In this document: piece by piece, positions 18,463 to 26,410 of the stretch
How positions within the stretch are numbered: the first letter of the stretch is position 1
Layout: each line of letters starts with the position of its first letter
NCBI RefSeq assembly: GCF_021401345.1
Contig: NZ_JACBGE010000006.1
Coordinates: 158,680 to 222,679 of the forward strand
DNA from: Hydrogenophaga sp. NFH-34
GTDB lineage: Bacteria; Pseudomonadota; Gammaproteobacteria; Burkholderiales; Burkholderiaceae_C
Direction of reading: 5' to 3'
DNA length: 64,000 nt
Notes under the pieces: generated by a model
Seen by the model: the letters and a program-made list of their open reading frames with translations, nothing else
What the model was told of the DNA's origin: nothing
Database searches by the model: none
Translations under genes and position numbers: made by a program

Positions 18463-18966
18463 TCAGTGCGGGGTGCCAGCCGGCCCACCCCGCACCCGCC
18501 AGCCCAGGCAGCCCGCACGCACCGCCGCGTCGATGGCAGGGCTCCAGCCGTGCGCCTGCGCCAGCGCCATCAAAGCGCTGTGCGAGGCGTGGCTGTGCCA
18601 GAGCGCCGCCTGCCGGCGCTGTGTGCAAGCATCGGGGCTGCAGACCAGGCGCAGCAGCGTGCGGTGCAGTTCGCCCAGCACCTCGGCCGCCATGTCGGGG
18701 CGCCCCTGCGCTTCGTTCAGCGCCGCCAGCCCGTCGCTGCAAGCCACGAGCCCGTCCATGGCCGCACAGGCCTCGGCCGGCACGGAAGCGTGCAGCGCCC
18801 CGAAGGCCTGGGCCAGCCCCTGGCGGTAGAACGCCATCGCCGTCAGCAGACGGCCTTCCCGCTGCGCCGCCCGCGCCCAGGCCAGCACCCGCGGGCTTGC
18901 TGACAGTCCTGCTCCTGATGCGGGAGCGCGCCGCGCCGCCGCCCCGCTGTCCATCGACATCGCCAT
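18463..18966 (-). CDS. Uncharacterised protein under a Fur box
   Basis: 167 residues, not recognised. It has no signal peptide or membrane helix. The central part is helical and TPR-like in texture (RVLAWARAAQREGRLLTAMAFYRQGLAQAF, then LHRTLLRL), and there are a few cysteines. ATG 18966 is preceded by a perfect AGGAGG five bases away, and a perfect Fur palindrome lies 21 bases upstream, so it is well translated and probably iron-repressed. It converges on the siderophore operon with only 16 bases between stops. It is likely cytoplasmic with an iron-linked role that cannot be named. Confidence 0.75.
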   Translation of the reverse strand: MAMSMDSGAAARRAPASGAGLSASPRVLAWARAAQREGRLLTAMAFYRQGLAQAFGALHASVPAEACAAMDGLVACSDGLAALNEAQGRPDMAAEVLGELHRTLLRLVCSPDACTQRRQAALWHSHASHSALMALAQAHGWSPAIDAAVRAGCLGWRVRGGPAGTPH

Positions 18967-18986
18967 ACCGACCTCCTTGTGAATTT

Positions 18987-19003
18987 ATGAGAATGATTCT
19001 CAT
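18987..19003 (-). promoter_or_regulatory. Perfect palindromic Fur box
   Basis: ATGAGAAT-G-ATTCTCAT is an uninterrupted 8-1-8 palindrome centred on 18995, the best Fur site in the window by symmetry. It lies just upstream of the strong Shine-Dalgarno of the 167-residue gene. Confidence 0.85.
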
Positions 19004-19186
19004 ATGAATTTCAAAGCGGTGCTGGAAATACCTGTTGATCAAGCGCAAAAGCCTGTCCGTTTTTCCCGTTACCCCACCCCGATGACGACGTTCTCCTTCT
19101 GAAAACAGCGCCCAGGGCTGTCTGCGGGTGTCCGCCGCCCGCGGCGGACAGGGTGTCGTTTTTTAGATACGCATCTTAAAAATCAA

Positions 19187-19205
19187 ATGAAAATTGTTAT
19201 CATTT
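19187..19205 (+). promoter_or_regulatory. AT-rich Fur-like box upstream of the receptor remnant
   Basis: ATGAAAATTGTTATCATTT contains a half-site TTATCATT and sits in an AT-rich stretch between 19160 and 19210. Between this site and 18966 I see only promoter-like sequence and a GC hairpin (near 19130-19155, CCGCCGCCCGCGGCGG). It probably drove the deleted receptor gene and may now drive the PepSY operon. Confidence 0.6.
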
Positions 19206-19373
19206 AATAACAGCCAGCCACCATCCGGACACCCACGCCCCCGCTGCGGGCGTGCCGCCGTCCGCGCGAGCCAGCAATGTCCCTTCCGCTCCTTCAGGAA
19301 GACACCTGGTGTCTCGCGTTCCATGTTCCTTCGCACCCTTGCTGCTCCGGGCGTTCACCGCCCGCCTCGCGCG

Positions 19374-19532
19374 GCCCGCGGCTTCGACATCACCAACTTC
19401 CAGGAAGACGGCATCGGCATGCCCGTTGCCACGGGACTGCTGCATGGCGACATGGACACCGCGGTGTGCGCCGGGTCGAGGTGCTGCGCGGCGCCACGCA
19501 GCCTGTCCATCACCCTCAACTGGAAACACTGA
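19374..19532 (+). pseudogene. Remnant of a TonB-dependent siderophore receptor gene
   Basis: One frame reads ARGFDITNFQEDGIGMPVATGLLHGDMDTAV, the plug-domain segment of an FhuE/FpvA-type receptor. Then a frame change gives RVEVLRGATQ, the next plug motif, and a return gives LSITLNWKH followed by a stop, a typical receptor C-terminus. About 600 residues of barrel are missing, so the gene is a deletion remnant with frameshift. The same ARGFDITN motif recurs in the intact receptor at 20926. Bases 19206-19373 preceding it contain no recognisable coding sequence, although the lost 5' end may lie there. Confidence 0.75.
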
Positions 19533-19539
19533 ACCCATC

Positions 19540-20700
19540 ATGAGCCCCCGCAGCCTGCGCACCTGGAGCTGGGTGCACACCTGGAGCAGCCTGATCAGCA
19601 CGGTCTTCCTGCTGCTGCTGTGCATCACCGGCCTGCCCCTGATCTTCCACCACGAAATCGGCCACCTGCTGGGCACCGAGGTCGAGGCCCCGGCCATGGC
19701 CGCCGACACGCCCAAGGTCCCGCTGGACCGGCTGCTCACCACCGCCCAGGCGCAGCACCCGGACCGGGTGGTGCAGTTCGCCTCGCCCGACGAGGACGAC
19801 GACAACCTCTGGTTCTTCACGCTGACACCGACGCCCGCTCCGACCGACGACTTCCGCTCGGTGGTGCTGGACGCGCGCACCGGCGAGGTGCTGGCCCAGC
19901 CGCGTTTCGACCAGGGCTTCATGTGGGTCATGTTCAAGCTGCACGTCGACCTGTTCGCCGGCCTGCCGGGCAAGCTTTTCCTGGGGCTCATGGGCCTGCT
20001 CATGCTGGCCGCCATCGTCAGCGGCACCGTGCTCTACGCGCCCTTCATGCGCAAGCTGCGCTTCGGCGAGGTGCGGCGCGACCGCTCGCCGCGCGTGAAG
20101 TGGCTGGACCTGCACAACCTGCTGGGCGTGGTGACCCTGGTGTGGGCCTTCGTGGTCGGCGGTACCGGCATGATCAACACGTGGGCCGACCTGCTCATCA
20201 AGTACTGGCAGTACACCGAGCTGAGCAGCCTGCTCGCGCCCTACCAGGGCCAGCCCGTCACCCCGGTGGCCGAACGGGCTCCGCTGCAACGCGCCCACGA
20301 CGCGGCGCTGGCCGAGGCGCCCGGCATGAAGCTGTCGTTCGTGGCCTTCCCGGGCACCGCCTATTCCAGCCCGCACCACACCACCTTCTTCCTGCGCGGC
20401 AACGAGCCGTTAACCGCCCGCCTGCTGCTGCCGGTGCTGGTGGACGCCAAGACCGCGGAAGTCAGCGCCGCGGCCCCGCTGCCCTGGTACCTGACCGCGC
20501 TGCTGGTGTCGCAGCCCCTGCATTTCGGCGACTACGGCGGCCGGCCCATGCAGATCCTCTGGGCGGTGCTCGACGTCATCACCATCATCGTGCTGGGCAG
20601 CGGCCTGTACCTCTGGATCGCGCGGCGGCGCCAGGCCCGCGCACAGCGCCAGGCGCCCGCCGCCGGCGGCGCCTTGAGTCCGGCAGGAGAAGCCCCATGA
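19540..20700 (+). CDS. PepSY-associated membrane protein, probable ferric-siderophore reductase
   Basis: Inner-membrane protein of 386 residues with four main hydrophobic segments: STVFLLLLCITGLPLIF near the start, FLGLMGLLMLAAIVSGTVLY, LLGVVTLVWAFVVGGTGMI, and VITIIVLGSGLYLWIARR at the end. It opens with the HTWSSLI motif usual for PepSY_TM (PiuB/FsrB-like) proteins, and conserved histidines flank the helices. Related proteins reduce ferric siderophores or heme after import. ATG 19540 follows the receptor remnant by 7 bases. The next small gene overlaps its stop. Confidence 0.85.
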   Translation: MSPRSLRTWSWVHTWSSLISTVFLLLLCITGLPLIFHHEIGHLLGTEVEAPAMAADTPKVPLDRLLTTAQAQHPDRVVQFASPDEDDDNLWFFTLTPTPAPTDDFRSVVLDARTGEVLAQPRFDQGFMWVMFKLHVDLFAGLPGKLFLGLMGLLMLAAIVSGTVLYAPFMRKLRFGEVRRDRSPRVKWLDLHNLLGVVTLVWAFVVGGTGMINTWADLLIKYWQYTELSSLLAPYQGQPVTPVAERAPLQRAHDAALAEAPGMKLSFVAFPGTAYSSPHHTTFFLRGNEPLTARLLLPVLVDAKTAEVSAAAPLPWYLTALLVSQPLHFGDYGGRPMQILWAVLDVITIIVLGSGLYLWIARRRQARAQRQAPAAGGALSPAGEAP

Positions 20701-20867
20701 GCCTGTGGCAGATCTTTCGCTGGCCGCTGGTCGTGGGCCTGCTGTGCCTGATCGGCCTGATCTCCGGCCTGGTCTCCGACGACTGGGGCGACCACCTCGC
20801 GGCCATCGGCCTCGGCCTGCCGGTGCTGCTGAGCGCCTGGTTCGGCTGGCGGCGGCCCCGCGCCTGA
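20697..20867 (+). CDS. Small two-helix membrane protein
   Basis: 56 residues, almost entirely two transmembrane helices (WPLVVGLLCLIGLISGLVS and HLAAIGLGLPVLLSAWFGW) linked by a short acidic loop (DDWGDH), with a basic RRPRA end. The ATG overlaps the stop of the PepSY gene (ATGA). Small hydrophobic proteins of this type often accompany PepSY_TM genes in iron loci and may be a subunit. No named function. Confidence 0.75.
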   Translation: MSLWQIFRWPLVVGLLCLIGLISGLVSDDWGDHLAAIGLGLPVLLSAWFGWRRPRA

Positions 20868-20925
20868 CGCTGGCCGCCGCGACGGCCGCCCGACCCCTTC
20901 TTTTCCTCACTTGCGCTTGACCACC

Positions 20926-23103
20926 ATGTCCCTGCCCTTTGCCCACTCCCCCGTGTCCACCGCCGTCCTGCTGGCGGCGGGCCTGGCCGTCGCCACCAGC
21001 GCCCATGCCCAGACCAGCAGCGAGGCGCACACGCTGAAGACCGTGACGGTCCGCGCCAGCAGCACGCCGACCCTGACCACCGAAAACACCCAGTCGTACA
21101 CCGCCGAGGGCGCCAGCACCGCCACGGGCCTGACCCTGACGCTGCGCGAGACGCCGCAGTCGGTCACCGTGGTCACGCGCGAGCGCCTGGACGACCAGGG
21201 CCTCAACAGCATCAAAGACGTCGTCGAACAGACCGCGGGCATCTCGTCCCAGGAGTTCGACAGCGCCCGCTACGGCTTTGCCGCACGGGGCTTCGACATC
21301 ACCAACCTGCAGGTCGACGGCGTCGCCACCGCCTGGGAAGCCGGCTGGTCGGCCGGTGAATCGCTGTCCGGCGTGGCCATCTACGACCGCATCGAAATCG
21401 TGCGCGGGGCGGCGGGGCTGCTGGTGGGCGTGGGCAACCCGTCGGCCGCGATCAACATGGTGCGCAAGCGCGCCACCAGCAAGGTCTTCACCGGCCAGTT
21501 GGAACTGGGCCTGGGCAACCACCAGCAGACCCACGGCATGGTCGATCTGAGCACCCCGCTCAATGCCGACGGCAGCGTGCGCGCCCGCGTCGTCGGTGCG
21601 CTGCAGAAGCAGGATTCCGTGCGCCAGGGCGCCGGGGAAGACCACAACGAGTTCTACGGCACGGTGGCGGCCGATCTCACGCCGCGCACCCAGCTCACGG
21701 TCGGCGCCAGCCAGCAGGTCAACGACCCCAAGAGCCCGTCGTGGGGCGGCATTCCGGCGTGGTACAGCGACGGTTCGCGCACGGACTTCGACCCGTCCAC
21801 CACCACCTCCGCCGACTGGACGCGCTACAAGGCCACCAACAAAGTGGCCTTCGCCGAACTCAAGCACCGGCTGGACAACGACTGGAAGCTGCGCAGCACC
21901 GTCCAGCACAGCGAAACCGGAGGCTTTTCCAAATTGCTCTACATCTACGGGGTCGTCGATCGCCAGACCGGCCTGGGCCTGACGGCCTGGCCCGGCCGCT
22001 ACGCCACCAGCCGCAAGCAGGACGACGTGGACCTGCAGGCCAGCGGCCCGTTCGACGCCTTCGGCCGCCGGCACGAGCTGACGGTGGGCCTGCAGCACTC
22101 GACCCAGAAGTTCGACGCCGACGGGTACCCCGCCCTGAGCTGGCCCGACGTGGGCGACTTCCGCAACTGGACGGGCCATTCGGCCGAACCGGTCTGGGGC
22201 GACCGCTACGACTACGAGTCCTTCAAAACCACGCAGACCGGCCTCTACGCCGCCACCAAGCTGTCCCTCACCGACCCGCTCAAGCTGATCCTGGGCGCAC
22301 GCGCCACCGAATGGAAGAAGTCGGGCCTGGACTACTACGGCAGCGCCTACGCCATCAAGCACAGCAAGGTCACCCCCTACGCCGGCCTGGTCTACGACCT
22401 GAACGACACCTACTCGGCCTTTGCCAGCTACACCAGCATCTTCAACCCGCAAAGCGAACGCGACCGCAACGGCCGCTACCTCGACCCGATCGAAGGCAAC
22501 AGCAAGGAAGTCGGCATCAAGGCCGAGTACCTCGATGGCCGCCTGAACGCCGGCCTGACCCTGTTCCAGATCGATCAGGACAACCTCGCGCAGGCCGACG
22601 TGGGCCAGATGGTGCCGGGCTCCAGCCCGCCCGCTCAGGCCTACTACGCGGCCCAGGGCACCCGCAGCCGGGGCTTCGAGCTGGACGTGTCGGGCGAACT
22701 GCAGCCCGGCTGGAACCTGAGCGTGGGCCTGTCGCAGTTCAAGGCCCAGGACGCCGCGAACAAGGACGTCAATTCCGACATGCCGCGCAAGATGCTCAAG
22801 GTGTTCACCAGCTACCGCCTGCCCGGCGCATGGAGCAAGCTGGTGCTCGGCGGCGGCGTCAACTGGGTGGGCGGTCACTACGGCGAAGGCCTTGACCCGA
22901 CGGGCAACGTCAGCCGCATCGAGCAGGCGGCCTACACCTTGGTCAACCTGATGGCGCGCTACGAAATCAGCCCGCAGACCAGCCTGCAGCTCAACATCGA
23001 CAACGCCACCGACAAGCGCTACTACTCGCAAGTGGGCTTCTACAGCCAGTACGCCTGGGCCGAACCCCGCTCGGTGCTGCTGACACTCAAGCACCGGTTC
23101 TGA
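20926..23103 (+). CDS. TonB-dependent siderophore receptor (second, FhuE/FpvA-like)
   Basis: 725 residues with signal peptide (STAVLLAAGLAVATSAHAQ). The plug is clear: LRETPQSVTVVTRERLDDQGLNSIKDVVEQTAGI, FAARGFDITNLQVDGV, YDRIEIVRGAAGLLVGVGNPSAAINMVRKR. The barrel ends in SVLLTLKHRF. The pattern matches receptors for hydroxamate siderophores such as coprogen, ferrioxamine or pyoverdine; the exact ligand is open. ATG 20926 is preferred to the TTG at 20911. It follows the PepSY pair by 58 bases, giving a receptor-reductase unit. Confidence 0.94.
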   Translation: MSLPFAHSPVSTAVLLAAGLAVATSAHAQTSSEAHTLKTVTVRASSTPTLTTENTQSYTAEGASTATGLTLTLRETPQSVTVVTRERLDDQGLNSIKDVVEQTAGISSQEFDSARYGFAARGFDITNLQVDGVATAWEAGWSAGESLSGVAIYDRIEIVRGAAGLLVGVGNPSAAINMVRKRATSKVFTGQLELGLGNHQQTHGMVDLSTPLNADGSVRARVVGALQKQDSVRQGAGEDHNEFYGTVAADLTPRTQLTVGASQQVNDPKSPSWGGIPAWYSDGSRTDFDPSTTTSADWTRYKATNKVAFAELKHRLDNDWKLRSTVQHSETGGFSKLLYIYGVVDRQTGLGLTAWPGRYATSRKQDDVDLQASGPFDAFGRRHELTVGLQHSTQKFDADGYPALSWPDVGDFRNWTGHSAEPVWGDRYDYESFKTTQTGLYAATKLSLTDPLKLILGARATEWKKSGLDYYGSAYAIKHSKVTPYAGLVYDLNDTYSAFASYTSIFNPQSERDRNGRYLDPIEGNSKEVGIKAEYLDGRLNAGLTLFQIDQDNLAQADVGQMVPGSSPPAQAYYAAQGTRSRGFELDVSGELQPGWNLSVGLSQFKAQDAANKDVNSDMPRKMLKVFTSYRLPGAWSKLVLGGGVNWVGGHYGEGLDPTGNVSRIEQAAYTLVNLMARYEISPQTSLQLNIDNATDKRYYSQVGFYSQYAWAEPRSVLLTLKHRF

Positions 23104-23191
23104 TCACCGCCGTGCATACCCCGTGGCCAGGACGCCGGCGGCCGGCCACCCGCCGCCGCACCGACCGCCGGGGCGAAAAGGGCTGACCGCC

Positions 23192-23497
23192 ATGCCCGAG
23201 CGACTGGCCGCCCTGATCGCGCAAGCCGGCCTCCAGCCGACCCGTTACCGGCTGGAGGTGCTGGCGCAGTTCTGCCGCTTCGGACCCACGCCCCGCGGCT
23301 GGCAGGACGCCTACGCCGCGCTGCGCCAGCGCGGCGTCCCGGTGGCCTACAGTTCGGTGACGCGGTTGTGCGTCTCGCTCGTGCGCGCCGGCCTGCTGCA
23401 AAGCGTGCCCTCCGGCGGGCGCCAGTACACCTTGCGCCCCACCGCGCCGGTGATCGCGGCCTGGCAGGATGTCGACCGCGCCGATCCACCATCCTGA
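23192..23497 (+). CDS. Mini-Fur: Fur-family DNA-binding domain without the metal domain
   Basis: 101 residues. The region LQPTRYRLEVLAQFCRFGPTPRGWQDAYAALRQRGVPVAYSSVTRLCVSLVRAGLLQ follows the winged helix of Fur (R-x-x-LEVL, then D-A-Y-x-A-L, then a recognition helix like SSVTRLCVSL, then AGLL). It ends soon after the wing (GGRQYTLRP). The C-terminal dimerisation domain with its His and Cys metal ligands is absent. Located between a siderophore receptor and the imelysin operon, it may modulate Fur targets or act as a separate regulator. It is short but has normal codon use; ATG 23192 follows a purine-rich AAAAGGG. Confidence 0.68.
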   Translation: MPERLAALIAQAGLQPTRYRLEVLAQFCRFGPTPRGWQDAYAALRQRGVPVAYSSVTRLCVSLVRAGLLQSVPSGGRQYTLRPTAPVIAAWQDVDRADPPS

Positions 23498-23519
23498 TGC
23501 GTGGCCGGCATCCAAAATG

Positions 23520-23548
23520 GCGCCACCGCCCGCGCACGGCGGTGGCGC
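23520..23548. terminator. Strong hairpin between the mini-Fur and imelysin genes
   Basis: GCGCCACCGCC and GGCGGTGGCGC pair perfectly over 11 bp around a 7-base loop. No T-run follows, so it may be a rho-assisted or attenuating structure rather than a classical terminator. It lies directly before the -10/Fur region of the imelysin gene. Confidence 0.45.
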
Positions 23549-23553
23549 GGGTC

Positions 23554-23574
23554 TAGAATGAAATTGTTCTCATT
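23554..23574 (+). promoter_or_regulatory. Promoter -10 overlapped by a Fur-like box
   Basis: TAGAAT at 23554-23559 is a good -10 hexamer. The overlapping AATGA-AATTGTTC-TCATT is an imperfect inverted repeat of Fur type. The imelysin start lies 23 bases further on, preceded by AAGGAGCAGGAG. This indicates that the imelysin operon is iron-repressed. Confidence 0.6.
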
Positions 23575-23596
23575 TACTCAAAGGAGCAGGAGCACC

Positions 23597-24793
23597 ATGA
23601 AACCTTCGTCCATCGCCGCCGCCGTGCTGGCCTTGTCTTCCCTGGGCCTGGCCCCCTGGGCCGCCCAGGCGCAGACGCCTTCCATCGCGGTCACGGCCCC
23701 GACCGCCACCTCTGCGGTCGACTACAAGGCCGTGGCGCGCCACTACGCCACCCTGGTGCACGCCAACTACAGCGACGCCCTGTCCAGCGCCCGGGACATG
23801 CAGGCCACCATCGCCGCCTTCGTGGCCGCGCCCTCGGCCGAAGGCCTGAACAAGGCACGCAAGGCCTGGCTGAACGCGCGCGAGTTCTATGGCCAGACCG
23901 AGGCGTTCCGTTTCTACGGTGGCCCGATCGACGACGACAACGGACCCGAAGGCCAGATCAATGCCTGGCCGCTGGACGAAGCCTATGTGGACTACGTCGA
24001 AGGCAAGCCCGACAGCGGCCTGGTCAACAACCCGAAGTTCAAGATCACCAAGGCCAACCTGGCCAAATTCAACGAGCGCGGCGGTGAAGAGAACATCAGC
24101 GCCGGCTGGCACGCCATCGAATTCCTGCTGTGGGGCCAGGACCTGAGCGAAACCGGCCCGGGCAACCGCAGCTTCGAAGACTACGTGGTGGGCAAGGGCA
24201 AGAATGCCGAGCGCCGCGCCCAATACCTGACGGTGGCCACCTCGCTGCTGATCGACGACCTGGCGGCCGTCACCAAGGCCTGGGAACCCGGCAAGAAGAA
24301 CTACCGAGCCAAGTTTGAAAAGGGCGGCAAGGAATCGGTGCGCAAGATCATCGTGGGCCTGGGCTCGCTCTCGCGCGGTGAACTCTCGGGCGAACGCCTG
24401 GAAGTGGCCCTGAACTCGCAGGACCAGGAAGACGAACACTCTTGCTTCTCCGACAACACCCACCGCGATGCCGCCACCAACGCCAAGGGCATCCAGAACG
24501 TGTGGCTGGGCCAGTACCGCCAGCGCGACGGCAGCCTGCTCAAGGGCCCGGGCGTGCGCGATCTGGTGGCCACCAAGAACCCGGCGCTGAGCGACAAGGT
24601 GACCGTGCAGATCGCCGAGTCGGTCAAGCTGGCCGAGGGCATCCCGGCCCCGTTCGACCGCGCCATCATCCAGGGCTCGGCCGGTCGCCCGGTGATCGAA
24701 AAGACCATCGCCAGCCTGGTCGAGCAGTCCAAGCTGCTGGTGGAATCCGCCGGGGCCGTCGGCATCGCCAAGCTGACCCTGGTCGAACCCTGA
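23597..24793 (+). CDS. Imelysin family iron-regulated periplasmic protein (peptidase M75 family)
   Basis: 398 residues with a signal peptide (AAAVLALSSLGLAPWAAQAQ). The imelysin motif GxHxxE is present as GWHAIEFLLWGQD (Gly170, His172, Glu175). Other family segments are FYGGPIDDDNGPEG, AWPLDEAYVDYV and DEHSCFSDNTHRDAATNAKGI. Imelysin-like proteins (IrpA, EfeO M75 domain) are iron-regulated and are thought to bind iron in the periplasm; peptidase activity is doubtful. ATG 23597 has a strong Shine-Dalgarno. It is the first gene of a four-gene operon. Confidence 0.93.
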   Translation: MKPSSIAAAVLALSSLGLAPWAAQAQTPSIAVTAPTATSAVDYKAVARHYATLVHANYSDALSSARDMQATIAAFVAAPSAEGLNKARKAWLNAREFYGQTEAFRFYGGPIDDDNGPEGQINAWPLDEAYVDYVEGKPDSGLVNNPKFKITKANLAKFNERGGEENISAGWHAIEFLLWGQDLSETGPGNRSFEDYVVGKGKNAERRAQYLTVATSLLIDDLAAVTKAWEPGKKNYRAKFEKGGKESVRKIIVGLGSLSRGELSGERLEVALNSQDQEDEHSCFSDNTHRDAATNAKGIQNVWLGQYRQRDGSLLKGPGVRDLVATKNPALSDKVTVQIAESVKLAEGIPAPFDRAIIQGSAGRPVIEKTIASLVEQSKLLVESAGAVGIAKLTLVEP

Positions 24794-24904
24794 GGCCGCA
24801 CCGGAGCGGCCTGGTGCCGCTCTTTCTGGCCCGGCGCGCCCACGGGGTGCCGCGCCGGGCCCGTTCCAGCCCCGACGGGCCACCCCTGCAGAATCCCCGA
24901 CACC

Positions 24905-26410
24905 ATGAAACTCCATCCCGCAGCCAGCCGTTTCACGCTAGCCATGGGGGCTGTCGCGGCCGCATCGGCCTTGCTGTTCCTCCACGTCCGGGCCAGCGCC
25001 GAACCCGACCCCGACCCGCTGGGTGAACGCACCGGCGGTCGCGGCACCGTTTTCGCCACTGGCCGCCAGGCGTTTTCTTTCGGCCTGGCCAATCTCACCG
25101 ATGCCGAGCAGACGCGCTTCGTCATCGGCAATTCGTTCTTCAAGCGCAACTGGGTCGAGGCACCGGCCTCCACCACCGCGCGCGACGGCCTGGGCCCGCA
25201 TTTCATCGCCCGCTCCTGCGCCGGCTGCCACGTGATGGACGGCCGCGGCGCCCCCCCCGAGTGGAAAAACACCCTCGGCCCCGACCCCGAGAACACCGTC
25301 GCGCTGCTGTTCCGCCTGTCGGTGCCGGGCACGCCCGACCCGCACGCCGGCGTCAAGCCCGAGCCGGTTTACGGGGACCAGCTCAACAACGCCGCCATCC
25401 AGGGCGTCCAGCCCGAAGGGCAGGTCGAGATCCGCGTGCAGCCCGTTCCCGGCCGCTTTGCCGATGGCACCCGCTACACGCTGCAAAAACCGGTCTACCG
25501 CTTCACGAAGCTGGGCTACGGACCGATGGCGCCCGACGTGATGGTCAGCCCGCGCATCGCACCCCAGGTCATTGGCCTGGGCCTGCTCGAAGCCATCCCG
25601 GAAAGCGAGATCCTGGCCAATGCGCGCGACCAGGCGGCGGCCGGCGGCCCCATCCAGGGCCAGCCCAACCGCATCTGGGACGCTTTCGCGCAGAAGGAGG
25701 TGATCGGCCGCTTCGGCTGGAAAGCCAACACCGGCACCGTGGCACACCAGAGCGCCGGCGCCTTTCTGGGCGACATGGGCATCACCAGCAGCGTGAACTG
25801 GCGCGAGACCTGCACCCCGGCCCAGAAAGACTGCCTGGCCGCACCGCACGGCGGCGGCCGGCGCAAGGGCCGTGACGGGCTGGTGCCCGCGGCGATGGCC
25901 CGTGCCGATCAGCCGGAAATCGACGACAAGACCCTGGGCGACGTGATCTTCTACACCGCCACCCTGGCCCCGCCGGCCCGGCGCCAGCCGGACGACCCGC
26001 AGGTGCTGCGCGGTCAGGCCCTGTTCGCGCAGGCCCAGTGCGCCACCTGCCACCGGCCCAGCTACGTGACCGGCGCACCGCCGTTTCCGCACCTGACCAG
26101 CGCCAGCATCGCCGGCCAGCGCATCTGGCCCTACACCGACCTGCTGCTGCACGACATGGGCCCCGATCTGGCCGATGGGCGCCCCGACTTCCAGGCCAGC
26201 GGCCAGCAATGGAAGACGCCGCCGCTCTGGGGCATCGGGATGTTCAAGGCCGTCAACGGCCACACCCGCCTGCTGCACGACGGGCGCGCCAACGGCGTGC
26301 TGGAGGCCATACTCTGGCATGGCGGTGAAGCGCAGGGTGCCAAGGAAACGGTGCTCGGCATGAACCAGCGCGACCGCGAAGCCCTGGTCAAGTTTGTGGA
26401 GTCGCTGTGA
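24905..26410 (+). CDS. Di-heme oxidoreductase (DHOR, DUF1111; thiol oxidoreductase)
   Basis: 501 residues with an N-terminal export signal (LAMGAVAAASALLFLHVRASA). There are two c-type heme sites, CAGCH (Cys105, Cys108, His109) and CATCH (Cys379, Cys382, His383), so it is a periplasmic electron-transfer protein. Family landmarks RDGLGPHFIARSCAGCH, LGYGPMAPDVMVSPR, GLGLLEAIPE, RFGWKANTG and TPPLWGIG are all seen. DHOR genes repeatedly occur beside imelysins; the redox partner and substrate are not known, but iron oxidation or reduction is a natural idea. The stop overlaps the next gene. Confidence 0.92.
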   Translation: MKLHPAASRFTLAMGAVAAASALLFLHVRASAEPDPDPLGERTGGRGTVFATGRQAFSFGLANLTDAEQTRFVIGNSFFKRNWVEAPASTTARDGLGPHFIARSCAGCHVMDGRGAPPEWKNTLGPDPENTVALLFRLSVPGTPDPHAGVKPEPVYGDQLNNAAIQGVQPEGQVEIRVQPVPGRFADGTRYTLQKPVYRFTKLGYGPMAPDVMVSPRIAPQVIGLGLLEAIPESEILANARDQAAAGGPIQGQPNRIWDAFAQKEVIGRFGWKANTGTVAHQSAGAFLGDMGITSSVNWRETCTPAQKDCLAAPHGGGRRKGRDGLVPAAMARADQPEIDDKTLGDVIFYTATLAPPARRQPDDPQVLRGQALFAQAQCATCHRPSYVTGAPPFPHLTSASIAGQRIWPYTDLLLHDMGPDLADGRPDFQASGQQWKTPPLWGIGMFKAVNGHTRLLHDGRANGVLEAILWHGGEAQGAKETVLGMNQRDREALVKFVESL

